Of a stretch of 64,000 nt of DNA, positions 27,089 through 39,213 are shown piece after piece. Position 1 is the first letter of the stretch. Every line of letters starts with the position of its first letter. The DNA comes from Lachnospiraceae bacterium OM04-12BH (GTDB lineage: Bacteria; Bacillota; Clostridia; Lachnospirales; Lachnospiraceae), in assembly GCA_003490145.1 (NCBI GenBank), contig QULQ01000005.1:1-64000 (forward strand), read 5' to 3'. A program made the position numbers and the translations under genes. Under the pieces are notes generated by a model. The model did not search any database, was not told the origin of the DNA, and saw nothing but the letters and a program-made list of their open reading frames with translations.

Positions 27089-27379
27089 TTGAAGTATAAT
27101 CGGACCGTTTTTCAGGCACTGGCTATGATTGGCCAGTTCGGTATCAATATATTGGTTCCGGTAGGAGCATGTTCCTTTGCAGGAGGCGTTCTTGACAGAT
27201 GGCTTGGCACCTCCTTTCTGGTCATTATCCTGTTTTTTGTAGGTGCGGTAGCAGGCTTTTGGAATATTTACCGTTTTTCCAGAAAGATCTTTGAAAAGCA
27301 AAGCGATGAAGAAGCATATCTTCATCGGGGCAGATCGAGATCCAGGAAAGAACGGAAAGGAAAAGCAGGAGAGAAGTAG
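27089..27379 (+). CDS. AtpZ/AtpI family accessory protein of the ATP synthase
   Basis: 96 residues with two membrane segments (about 12-32 and 45-65) in the pattern of the ATPase_gene1 family: MIGQFGINILVPVGACSFAGGVLDRWLGTS, then a second hydrophobic stretch, FFVGAVAGFWNIYRF. The start is placed at TTG 27089: AAGGA lies eight bases upstream and the family begins near this point, whereas ATG 27038 coincides with the predicted transcript start. Proteins of this kind are thought to help with c-ring assembly or cation supply. It is the first gene of the atp operon. Confidence 0.75.
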   Translation: MKYNRTVFQALAMIGQFGINILVPVGACSFAGGVLDRWLGTSFLVIILFFVGAVAGFWNIYRFSRKIFEKQSDEEAYLHRGRSRSRKERKGKAGEK

Positions 27380-27380
27380 G

Positions 27381-27836
27381 ATGAAGGAATGGCTTCTGAA
27401 AGTAAACCGGACATTGTTCGAACTGGAAACGGGGATCCTTCTGTTTGCACTGGCCTGTCAGGTAGTGATCGCCTTTTTCCCGCAGAGAGGGGAATGGAGC
27501 AGAGGTCTGTGGATCGGGATCCTGACGGCATGTTTATGTGCTTTTCATATGTGGTACAGCCTGGATAAGGGACTTTCTCTTACGGAGAAAGGGGCAGCAG
27601 GTTATCTTGGCAGACAGAGTATGCTGAGAATGGCGGTTGTAGCTCTTGTTCTGGTTATCTGTGCTGTTACATCTGCAGGCAATCTTCTGACGGCATTTAT
27701 TGGTGTGATGGGGCTGAAGGTATCAGCCTATCTGCAGCCAGTTACGAAGAAGATCAGCAGAGCAGTTTATGGGGAGGAGATCCTTCCTGATATCATAACA
27801 GAGAATCCTGTGGATGAACAGGAAACAAGGAGGTGA
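27381..27836 (+). CDS. AtpI-like membrane protein (ATP synthase subunit I)
   Basis: 151 residues with four likely membrane segments, starting MKEWLLKVNRTLFELETG, and a short charged C-terminus. By position between AtpZ and atpB, and by four-helix pattern, it matches ATP synthase subunit I, which helps assemble the c ring. Sequence in this family is weakly conserved, so position carries much of the weight. The ATG lies one base after the stop of the preceding gene. Confidence 0.75.
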   Translation: MKEWLLKVNRTLFELETGILLFALACQVVIAFFPQRGEWSRGLWIGILTACLCAFHMWYSLDKGLSLTEKGAAGYLGRQSMLRMAVVALVLVICAVTSAGNLLTAFIGVMGLKVSAYLQPVTKKISRAVYGEEILPDIITENPVDEQETRR

Positions 27837-27840
27837 GAAT

Positions 27841-28566
27841 ATGGGGTATGGAACTCTGCTATCGCAGGGTGCAGACGTTGATTTCATGATACATGGCGTA
27901 TTTTCCTATCAGCTGTTTGGACAGACGCTCTGGATCACTACCACACATGTGTGTGCTTTGATCGTCATGCTGATCATCATCGGTTTCTGTATTGCAGCAA
28001 ACCGGATGCTGAAACATGCGACTGAGGTGCCTGGCGGTTTCCAGAATGTAGTGGAACTGTTAGTGGAGAAGCTGGATGGCATGGTCAGCGGTGTTATGGG
28101 AAAACAGGCAGTCAGGTTCAGGAATTATGTTGGAACATTATTCTTCTTTATTTTCCTGAGTAATATATCAGGACTGTTTGGTCTCAGACCACCTACAGCA
28201 GACTATGGTGTAACTTTTGCACTGGCGCTGATGACCTTTACACTGATCCGGTTTAACGAGCTGAAATATCAGAAGCTTTCTGGTGTACTGAAGGGATTAT
28301 GCGATCCATGGCCGATCTGGGCGCCGATCAATATCATCGGTAATCTGGCGGTTCCGATTTCATTATCACTGCGTCTGTTCGCCAATATCCTGTCGGGTAC
28401 AGCCATCATGGCACTGATCTATACGCTGCTTGGCAAGATCGCACTGATCTGGCCGGCTGCACTGCACGTGTACTTTGATATTTTCTCCGGTGCGATTCAG
28501 ACCTATGTATTCTGTATGCTGACGATGACATACATCGCAGATGCATGCGGCGACGGAGAACCTTAA
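27841..28566 (+). CDS. atpB: ATP synthase F0 subunit a
   Basis: 241 residues, six hydrophobic segments. The essential arginine is in SLSLRLFANILSG at about residue 178, facing the c ring at the ion channel, and the last segment has GAIQTYVFCMLTMTYI. The start at 27841 follows AAGGAGGTG; the frame is open to 27814. It forms the half-channels through which the coupling ion passes. Confidence 0.95.
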   Translation: MGYGTLLSQGADVDFMIHGVFSYQLFGQTLWITTTHVCALIVMLIIIGFCIAANRMLKHATEVPGGFQNVVELLVEKLDGMVSGVMGKQAVRFRNYVGTLFFFIFLSNISGLFGLRPPTADYGVTFALALMTFTLIRFNELKYQKLSGVLKGLCDPWPIWAPINIIGNLAVPISLSLRLFANILSGTAIMALIYTLLGKIALIWPAALHVYFDIFSGAIQTYVFCMLTMTYIADACGDGEP

Positions 28567-28582
28567 AAACGGTATTAATTAA

Positions 28583-28867
<285 letters not shown>

Positions 28868-28903
28868 GAGCCTTGCGTAAAATAAAAGAAAGGAGGCTCA
28901 CAG

Positions 28904-29409
28904 ATGGAACCCAGAGTATTTGACCTTGACTTACAGCTGCTTGCAGATTCCGCACTGATGATCGTGGCGGTGTTTGTGCTGTTCCTGATCGCATCTTATC
29001 TGCTGTTCAATCCGGTCAGAGACATGATGGCCAAGAGACAGGCTAAGATCAAGGGAGAGCTGGATGATGCAGCGAAGGATAAGGAAGACGCAGCAGCGCT
29101 GAAGGCAGAATATGAAGAAAAGCTGAAAAACGTGGACAAGGAAGCGGAAGAGATCTTAAGCGATGCAAGAAAACGTGCACTCGCCAATGAAAACAGGATC
29201 GTGGCAGATGCCAAGGAAGAAGCTTCCAGGATCATTGAAAGAGCGAAAGTGGAAGCTGCCCTTGAAAAGGAAAAGGCGGCTGATGATATGAAACGTGAGA
29301 TGGTCGTACTGGCATCCATGATCGCAGGCAAGGTAGTAAAGGCATCAATCGATACTACCGTGCAGGAGAGTCTTGTCAATGAAACATTAAAGGAAATAGG
29401 TGAGAGCAC

Positions 29410-29422
<13 letters not shown>
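28904..29422 (+). CDS. atpF: ATP synthase F0 subunit b
   Basis: 172 residues. One N-terminal membrane helix (LMIVAVFVLFLIASYLLF) and a long charged helix rich in A, E, K and D, which forms the peripheral stalk. A conserved-type start of the soluble part, FNPVRDMMAKRQ, is visible. Its end overlaps atpH by 13 bases, so the two stalk subunits are translationally coupled. Confidence 0.95.
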
Positions 29423-31496
<2,074 letters not shown>

Positions 31497-31522
31497 AGCA
31501 GTAGAAAGACAGGTGATTAATT

Positions 31523-32404
31523 ATGGCCTCAATGAGAGACATAAAAAGGCGCAAGAGCAGTATTCAGAGCACCCAGCAGATTACCAAAGCCATGAAGCTT
31601 GTTTCTACTGTTAAGCTGCAGAGAGCACGGCAGAATGCAGAAAAGTCCGAAGATTATTTCCATGCCATGTACAGTACTGTACAGTCTATCCTGGGACGTA
31701 CCGGCAGCCTTGAGCACCGGTATCTGAAGCCGGGAGAGGGTGGAAAGAAAGCCGTTATCGTTATTACATCTAACAGGGGACTGGCAGGCGGCTACAACTC
31801 CAATGTGGTCAAGCTGATCACAAGGGGAGAGCTGAAGGACGAAGACTTAAGTATTTATGCAATCGGTAAAAAAGGAAAGGAAGCCTTACAGAAGAATTAT
31901 GAGATCAAGGCTGACTATTCCTATGTAATCGAGGAGCCTGCCTATGCAGATGCCATGGCGATCAGCAAGGAAGTGCTCAGTGCCTTTGAGAATGGCGAGA
32001 TCAGTGAGATCTATCTTGCCTATACCGGGTTTAAAAATACGGTAGTGCATGTTCCTACTCTGGTTAAGATCCTTCCGGTGGAAGTTTCAGAAGAAACATC
32101 CGGAAAGACCGGTGAGGCAGTAAAGGAAACAGAGGATGATAACAGAGCACCCATGAACTTTGAGCCTGAGGACGAAGAAGCACTGGATATGATCATTCCC
32201 AAATATGTAACCAGTCTGATCTACGGTGGTATGATCGAAGCCGTAGCAAGTGAGAATGGTGCGAGAATGCAGGCAATGGATTCTGCAACCAGCAATGCAG
32301 AGGATATGATCAGCAGCCTGTCACTGCTTTACAACAGAGCAAGACAGGGATCCATTACACAGGAATTAACAGAAATCATTGCAGGAGCAAATGCAATATC
32401 ATAG
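31523..32404 (+). CDS. atpG: ATP synthase F1 subunit gamma
   Basis: 293 residues. The N-terminal MRDIKRRKSSIQSTQQITKA and the C-terminal MQAMDSATSNAEDMI helices pair to form the rotating shaft. An insertion with acidic residues around 195-215 (TGEAVKETEDDNRAP) is slightly longer than in E. coli. AGGTGATTA precedes the ATG. Confidence 0.97.
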   Translation: MASMRDIKRRKSSIQSTQQITKAMKLVSTVKLQRARQNAEKSEDYFHAMYSTVQSILGRTGSLEHRYLKPGEGGKKAVIVITSNRGLAGGYNSNVVKLITRGELKDEDLSIYAIGKKGKEALQKNYEIKADYSYVIEEPAYADAMAISKEVLSAFENGEISEIYLAYTGFKNTVVHVPTLVKILPVEVSEETSGKTGEAVKETEDDNRAPMNFEPEDEEALDMIIPKYVTSLIYGGMIEAVASENGARMQAMDSATSNAEDMISSLSLLYNRARQGSITQELTEIIAGANAIS

Positions 32405-32436
32405 ATATCATGAGAGGTATGGTATCAGTAAACTAG

Positions 32437-33837
<1,401 letters not shown>

Positions 33838-33848
33838 GGAGGGTACCT

Positions 33849-34253
33849 ATGGCAGATAATCAGTTATTTACACTTAAGATCATTACTCCTGACAGAGTTT
33901 TCTATGAAGGAGAGGCCTCCATGGTGGAGTTCAATACCACTGAGGGAGAGATCGGAGTTTACAAAATGCACGTACCGACAACCGTGATCGTAAGTCCGGG
34001 TGTCCTGACGATCACAGAGGCTGAGGGTCAGAAGCATGCAGCACTGCATGCGGGCTTTGTGGAGATCCTTCCAGAGAAGGTGACTATACTGGCAGAGATC
34101 ATCGAGTGGCCGGAGGAGATCGATCTGGATCGTGCAGACCGTGCGAAGGAACGTGCCGAAGAGAGACTTCGTTCCAAAACACCGGAAACCGATATTTTGC
34201 GGGCAGAGACAGCACTCCAGAGAGCACTTGCCCGTATTCATGTACTGAAATAA
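33849..34253 (+). CDS. atpC: ATP synthase F1 subunit epsilon
   Basis: 134 residues. The N-terminal beta sandwich (FTLKIITPDRVFYEGEASMV) and the C-terminal helical pair (RADRAKERAEERL) are both complete. It links the shaft to the c ring and can inhibit hydrolysis. The start lies 11 bases after atpD with GGAGGG in the gap. The operon terminator follows 41 bases after the stop. Confidence 0.97.
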   Translation: MADNQLFTLKIITPDRVFYEGEASMVEFNTTEGEIGVYKMHVPTTVIVSPGVLTITEAEGQKHAALHAGFVEILPEKVTILAEIIEWPEEIDLDRADRAKERAEERLRSKTPETDILRAETALQRALARIHVLK

Positions 34254-34293
34254 GCCGGGAAGCGAAAGCAGACGGTGAATATGGGATTTATAC

Positions 34294-34322
34294 GGGGGCA
34301 GATAGTATCTGCCCCTGTTTTC
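34294..34322 (+). terminator. Terminator of the atp operon
   Basis: GGGGCAGAT (34295-34303) pairs perfectly with ATCTGCCCC (34307-34315) around a three-base loop, followed by TGTTTT. Confidence 0.9.
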
Positions 34323-34408
34323 CGGTTGCGGGATGTAAAAGCAGAAGCAGGGAACAAAAGCGGAACGCTGTTCATATGATAAGGATAAAGAAGCCAGGAG
34401 TCTTTTTT

Positions 34409-34798
34409 ATGTATGAGCGCAAAATTCTGCCTTTTTATATGACATATCCGCTTCCTCTGTATTATCAGGAGGAAGATACGATCCTGAAGGATCTTGAGTA
34501 TCTTCAGCAGATGTATCCGGCAGACGCCAGAAAATATCAGAAGAAAATAGCGGAAATTTTGGATAAACTTGACTATGAAGGCAGCATGATCTATGATGAA
34601 TTTCCAGACAGATGGCAGTTGTATAAGCTCTCATCCGATATCCTTGACAGGATCAGAAGAGAGGAAGAAAAAAATGAAAGCAAAGAGCAGGCTCCGCCAG
34701 AAAAATGGCAATGGGCAGGTGATCTGATCCAGATCCTGCTTTTCTATGAAATATATAAGAGAAGACACGATTCCCACAGGGGGATTCTGCGGTTTTAG
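34409..34798 (+). CDS. Hypothetical protein, Lachnospiraceae type
   Basis: 129 residues with a hydrophilic, charged composition. It starts MYERKILPFYMTYPLPLYYQ and has a conserved-looking centre YEGSMIYDEFPDRWQLYKLS, a glutamate-rich linker and a C-terminal amphipathic helix (DLIQILLFYEIYKRRH). No domain is recognised. The start is placed at 34409 because AGGAG lies nine bases upstream; a longer frame extends back over the atp terminator. The aromatic-rich N-terminus, with many Tyr and Pro, resembles small spore or morphogenetic proteins, but that is only an impression. Confidence 0.6.
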   Translation: MYERKILPFYMTYPLPLYYQEEDTILKDLEYLQQMYPADARKYQKKIAEILDKLDYEGSMIYDEFPDRWQLYKLSSDILDRIRREEEKNESKEQAPPEKWQWAGDLIQILLFYEIYKRRHDSHRGILRF

Positions 34799-34810
34799 AA
34801 AGAGGATAGC

Positions 34811-35968
34811 ATGGAAGAACTGAGGATGGCACTAGACCTTCTTCTGTCAGAGGGACTTTCGGAGATTATAATCAGTAACCCGAGACAGAAGGAAGGTACT
34901 GTAAAAGTAAAAATAAGACCAGTTCTTTTAAAGGAACAGCTTATGTTCCAGGTCACCCGTTTCCGGGGCAAACAGGTTTTCCATGAAAATCTTGACAGAG
35001 AACAGGCAAAAGAAGAGATCGAGGCTCTTCTGACAAAGGATTTCAGGCAGCTTGAGGGTGAAAACAGAGGGAAAAAGCTTCTTGTCCTTGTGAGCAAAAA
35101 AGGGAAAATGACAGTAAAATGGACTGGAAAGCAGACAAAAATGCAGCCGGCAACAGCAGTGCAGGCTCTTTCCCATAACAGAAAAAAGAAATATCTGCTG
35201 GAAGAGGGGATACCGGTTCCATTTCTGGTTGATCTTGGTGTGCAGACAATAGATGGCAGGATCGTACATGCCAGATATGATAAATTCCGTCAGATCAATC
35301 GTTATCTGGAATTTGTGGAGGATATCCTTCCTGTTTTTTCAAAGGACGAATGTATCCATATTATTGATTTTGGCTGTGGTAAGTCCTATCTGACTTTTGC
35401 CCTGTATTATTACTTACATGAAAAGAAAGGCTATCAGATAGCGATCACAGGACTTGATCTGAAGGAAGATGTGATCGACCATTGCAGTGCCCTGGCTGAG
35501 AAGTATGGGTATGAGGCGCTGCATTTTGAAAAAGGAGATATTGCCGGGTTTACGGGAGCAGACCACGTGGACATGGTGGTGACACTGCATGCCTGTGATA
35601 CAGCTACAGATTATGCGCTGCAAAAGGCAGTGGACTGGGGAGCAAGAGTGATCCTTTCCGTACCCTGCTGTCAGCATGAGGTCAATAAACAGATCAGGAA
35701 TGAAGCGCTTGCACCGGTGCTGAAATATGGTCTGATCAGGGAGAGAATGTCGGCGCTTCTGACTGACGCGATCCGGGCAGATCTTCTGGAGGAGCATGGC
35801 TATGACACGTAGATCCTGGAATTTATTGATATGGAGCATACACCGAAGAACATCCTGATCCGTGCGGTAAAGGGCAGAGGGAAAAAGGATACCGGTATCC
35901 AGAGGCTGACGGAGGAGCTTCAGGTGCATACAACCCTGCAGAAACTTTTTGAACAGACGGAGAACTAA
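34811..35968 (+). pseudogene. SAM-dependent methyltransferase with an in-frame TAG
   Basis: The frame from 34811 encodes 333 residues and stops at TAG 35810-35812. The same frame then continues without a break for 51 more residues (ILEFIDMEHTPKNILIRAVK onward) to TAA at 35966, one base before the next gene. The methyltransferase core is intact: IHIIDFGCGKSYLTFALYYY, GLDLKEDVI and VVTLHACDTATDYALQ, with SVPCCQHE. Family members usually continue past this point, so TAG most likely replaced a CAG codon. The truncated product may still fold, because the SAM site lies before the stop. Whether this is a true mutation or a sequencing error cannot be judged here. Confidence 0.75.
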
Positions 35969-38503
35969 ATGAAGAAGTATATCATAAAGGCAATAATTGT
36001 GATTGCTGTATTTTTCATGTCAATGACAGTGATCAGCAGAGTGATGAACAAGGGAAATACGGATATGACAGTAGAGATGTCAAAGGCATCTTACCCGGTG
36101 ATCACAATGCAGTATCAGGGAATAGAGATCAATACACTGCATGGCTATGCAGATGCCATGGAGATCAATTATATGCGGGAGGCCATCACTCCATTAATGG
36201 AGGGTAGACGGGTATCCTGCAAGATTTCGTGCTATGGACGGGAAATAGAAGGAATCCGCTATGAGGTTCGTAGTCTCGACGGGGAGCGGCTTGTAGAGGA
36301 TACAGCTATACCAGAATTTTCCGAGGAAAATGATGAGATCACGGTGAACTTCGGACTGAAGGATCTGATCGACAGCGGCAGGGAATATATGCTGGTGATG
36401 ATCCTGACTACTTCCTCAGGGAATGAGATCCGTTATTATACGAGGGTTCTGTATGGAGATAATTATTATGCGGCTGAAAAGCTGGATTATGTACTGGATT
36501 TTTCTGAACGCACATTTGACAAGGAGCGGGCAAAGGAGCTGACGAAGTATCTGGAGTCCAATTCAGAAGGAGATAATACTACGCTTGGAAAAGTGACAAT
36601 CCACAGCAGCTTTCAGCAGGTGACCTGGGGAAGCCTTTCTGTCAAAAAACTGGCAGAGCCAAGGATCACAGTCAGGGAACTGGCGTCCCAGACAGCGAGC
36701 ATCCTGTTAGACTATATGGTTTATGAAGGCAGCGGGAAAAATACCATTTATTATCAGGTAGAGGAATTTTACCGGATCCGTTATACATCAGATCGTATGT
36801 ATCTGCTGGATTATGAGAGAACCATGAACCAGGTTTTTGATGATTCTGGCAAGGTTTTTGGCAATAAGAAGATTTATCTTGGAATCACTGGAGACGAGGT
36901 TCCTCTTACGGAGAGCAGCGGTGGTGGAGTGGCAGCATTTGTCACGGGACGGAGGCTGTACAGCTATAATATTGCAGACAATAAGCTGGCCTATCTGTTT
37001 GGTTTTACGGATCGGGACAATCAGGATGAGAGAGACAGCTACGATAAACATGACATTCAGATCCTGAATGTGGATGAGGGTGGCAATGTGACCTTTATGG
37101 TATATGGCTACATGAACCGCGGCAGGCATGAGGGAAAGGTTGGAATTTCAGTTTATTATTATGATGGTGCGGTGAACACTATAGAAGAAATGCTTTATGT
37201 TCCAAGCAGTAAGTCGCCGGAGCTTCTCATGGCAGAGGTCAAGGAGCTGTCTTATATCAATAAGGGTGGTACGCTGTATCTCCTGCTCGACAATGTCCTG
37301 TATGGCATCAGCTCGGCCAGCCGCTCCTGTGATGTGATCGTCAAGGATCTGAAGGAGGGCTGCTATCAGGTGTCCGACAGTAATCAGATGGTCGTCTGGC
37401 AGAAGGAAAATGAGCTTTATGAAGGAACAGAGCTGATCCTGATGAATCTGAATACTGGTGTACAGAGTCATATCAAAGCCGAAAACGGAGAGGCGATCGC
37501 TCCCATCGGTTTTATCGGGGATGATCTGATCTACGGAGCTACAAGAAAAGATGATATTGTGCCGGATGAAACGGGAAATCTGGTATTTCCCATGTACAGT
37601 GTCAGGATCGAAAACGAAACGGAAGGTATTTTAAAGGAATATCATCAGGAAGGCATTTATGTTACTTCCGGCAGTGTAAATGGAAATCAGATCAATTTAA
37701 AGAGAGTGACCCGTACAGAAGCAGGAAACTATGAATCGGTCAGTGATGACCAGATCATCAATGCAGAAACACAGACAGAAAGCAGTAATTATCTGGAAAC
37801 TGTTGCAGTGGATCTTTATGAAACAGTAACGCAGATCTCACTGAAGGAAGACATCAATACAGACTCTATGAAGCATCTGACACCGAGAGAAGTGCTTTTC
37901 GAAGGCGGAAGAAATATTGTGATCGCTGCTTCCCAGGAGCGGGGAGACAGATACTATGTCTATGGAAAGAATGGTGTGGAGGGCATTTTCATGAATGAAG
38001 GAAATGCCGTGAGGCTGGCAAGTGATGTATCTGGCGTAGTGGTAGATGATACCGGCTCTTATATCTGGATGAAGGGCAATCGGAGCCTGAAGAATCAGAT
38101 CATGGCAATTCAGGGAATGGCAGCGGAAGAGAATCAGGGAAGCCTTGCTGTATGTCTGGATACGATCCTTGAATATGAGGGAATCAGCAGAAATACCCAG
38201 TATCTTCTGGATCGGGGAGAGGGTGTCCTGCAGATCCTGAAGGATAATCTGGAGCAGTCCAGAGTACTGGATCTGACAGGTGTCAGCCTTGACAGTGTGC
38301 TTTACTATGTCAATCAGGATATCCCGGTGCTTGTCATGACAGAAGAGGGGGAAGCGGTGCTTCTGATCGGATTCAATGAGATGAATACGGTGATCATGAA
38401 TCCGGCAACAGGAACAGTTTACAAGATGGGAATGAATGATTCCAAAGACTGGTTTGAAAAGAATGGAAACCGCTTTATTACTTATGTAAGAATGGAGCAG
38501 TAA
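35969..38503 (+). CDS. Large exported protein with a degenerate C39-like tail
   Basis: 844 residues. The N-terminal signal anchor lies at about 5-25; the rest is outside the membrane. Residues of about 270-700 hold beta-rich repeats with Tyr/Asp-rich blades, possibly a propeller. The last 130 residues resemble a peptidase C39-like fold: a Cys (AVCLDTILEYEGIS), a hydrophobic VLYYVNQDIPVLVM, and VLLIGFNEMNTVIMNPATG. Where C39 peptidases have a catalytic His before the VVLVGY-like strand, this has Glu-Ala (EEGEAVLLIGF), so peptidase activity is doubtful. The ATG follows the methyltransferase's distal stop without a gap. The function is unknown. Confidence 0.7.
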   Translation: MKKYIIKAIIVIAVFFMSMTVISRVMNKGNTDMTVEMSKASYPVITMQYQGIEINTLHGYADAMEINYMREAITPLMEGRRVSCKISCYGREIEGIRYEVRSLDGERLVEDTAIPEFSEENDEITVNFGLKDLIDSGREYMLVMILTTSSGNEIRYYTRVLYGDNYYAAEKLDYVLDFSERTFDKERAKELTKYLESNSEGDNTTLGKVTIHSSFQQVTWGSLSVKKLAEPRITVRELASQTASILLDYMVYEGSGKNTIYYQVEEFYRIRYTSDRMYLLDYERTMNQVFDDSGKVFGNKKIYLGITGDEVPLTESSGGGVAAFVTGRRLYSYNIADNKLAYLFGFTDRDNQDERDSYDKHDIQILNVDEGGNVTFMVYGYMNRGRHEGKVGISVYYYDGAVNTIEEMLYVPSSKSPELLMAEVKELSYINKGGTLYLLLDNVLYGISSASRSCDVIVKDLKEGCYQVSDSNQMVVWQKENELYEGTELILMNLNTGVQSHIKAENGEAIAPIGFIGDDLIYGATRKDDIVPDETGNLVFPMYSVRIENETEGILKEYHQEGIYVTSGSVNGNQINLKRVTRTEAGNYESVSDDQIINAETQTESSNYLETVAVDLYETVTQISLKEDINTDSMKHLTPREVLFEGGRNIVIAASQERGDRYYVYGKNGVEGIFMNEGNAVRLASDVSGVVVDDTGSYIWMKGNRSLKNQIMAIQGMAAEENQGSLAVCLDTILEYEGISRNTQYLLDRGEGVLQILKDNLEQSRVLDLTGVSLDSVLYYVNQDIPVLVMTEEGEAVLLIGFNEMNTVIMNPATGTVYKMGMNDSKDWFEKNGNRFITYVRMEQ

Positions 38504-38514
38504 CAGAAAAAGAA

Positions 38515-38557
38515 GACACCCCGGACGTGATGGTTCACGGATCACTTCCGGGGTGTC
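38515..38557. terminator. Bidirectional terminator between convergent genes
   Basis: GACACCCCGGA (38515-38525) pairs with TCCGGGGTGTC (38547-38557), an 11-bp perfect stem extended by GTGAT/ATCAC inside. On the minus strand it is followed by TTCTTTTTC; on the plus strand only by GTTAG. Confidence 0.85.
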
Positions 38558-38558
38558 G

Positions 38559-39053
38559 TTAGTCCTTAAAAAGGACAGAAGCATATTTTTGCAGGGCAAA
38601 TAGTAGGAGCATTCCTAGAACACCGCAGGAAATGATCTCTCCGGCAGTTACTGTTACAAGGGAAAACCAGATGGGCTTTACCCCATAGGCAAAGTAAAGA
38701 ACCGGGGGGATGATCAGGGCATTGGCAAGGATCGGAGGCACGGGAGCGAGCCATTTATACTTGCGAAGAAGCCTTGTAAAAACAGCCCCAAGCAGAGTGG
38801 CCAGTGTTCCGAAAATGATATCCGGAAGGGCACATCCTGTCAGGATATTTGCCAGAAGACAGCCTACTGTAAGGCCAGGCACTGCGGAAACGGTAAAGTA
38901 GGGCAGGATCGTGAGTGCTTCGGAAAAGCGGATCTGTACCGCTCCGGAGGCGATGCCAAGCAGATTGGCGATAAAGGTGAGCACAATATAAAGTGCTGCG
39001 ATCATTGCAGCCTGTGCAAGGCGCAATACGTGTTTGTTACGTGTCTGTTCCAT
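38559..39053 (-). CDS. QueT-family transporter, probably for a queuosine precursor
   Basis: 164 residues, five or six membrane segments. It begins with a basic N-terminus and LAQAAMIAALYIVLTFIANL, then the conserved VQIRFSEALTILPYFTVSAV, NILTGCALPDIIFGTLATLL and ILANALIIPPVLYFA, which match QueT-type substrate subunits of ECF transporters. These bind preQ1 or a related 7-deazaguanine and work with a shared EcfA/A'/T module, which is not in the window. AAAGGAG lies just upstream. A candidate preQ1 riboswitch covers that RBS, which supports the substrate. Confidence 0.85.
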   Translation of the reverse strand: MEQTRNKHVLRLAQAAMIAALYIVLTFIANLLGIASGAVQIRFSEALTILPYFTVSAVPGLTVGCLLANILTGCALPDIIFGTLATLLGAVFTRLLRKYKWLAPVPPILANALIIPPVLYFAYGVKPIWFSLVTVTAGEIISCGVLGMLLLFALQKYASVLFKD

Positions 39054-39059
39054 ATTTTT

Positions 39060-39106
39060 TCTCCTTTAGTATTTTTTTTACGAGTGGAAGGTCTCGAACA
39101 CTCGGG
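39060..39106 (-). promoter_or_regulatory. Candidate preQ1 riboswitch (class I-like)
   Basis: On the minus strand, the RNA has a six-pair stem CGAGTG/CACTCG (39104-39099 with 39086-39081), a 12-base loop containing CCTT, then an A-rich tail (eight A) and CTAAAGGAG. CCTT of the loop can pair with AAGG of the tail, forming an H-type pseudoknot that would hide the ribosome-binding site of the QueT gene. The small size, A-rich tail and gene context fit class I preQ1 riboswitches. The loop is not a perfect match to the consensus I remember. Confidence 0.55.
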
Positions 39107-39120
39107 TGTGAACCTTTATG

Positions 39121-39148
39121 AGTATAGCATGAGGTGGGAAAAAGTCAA
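39121..39148 (-). promoter_or_regulatory. Promoter of the QueT-type gene
   Basis: On the minus strand TTGACT (39148-39143) and TATACT (39126-39121) are 16 bases apart, with TG one base before the -10 (extended). The start would be near 39114, eight bases before the riboswitch stem. Confidence 0.75.
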
Positions 39149-39213
39149 GTTTTCTGGTATGATAAAGGAAACAGCTGATAAAACAGACAGTGATCATACA
39201 GAGTGGGAAATTT

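Noticed and set aside
35810..35812. TAG read as pyrrolysine in the methyltransferase
   Set aside because: Pyrrolysine is essentially limited to methylamine methyltransferases with pyl genes; nothing here supports that, and CAG to TAG mutation is simpler.
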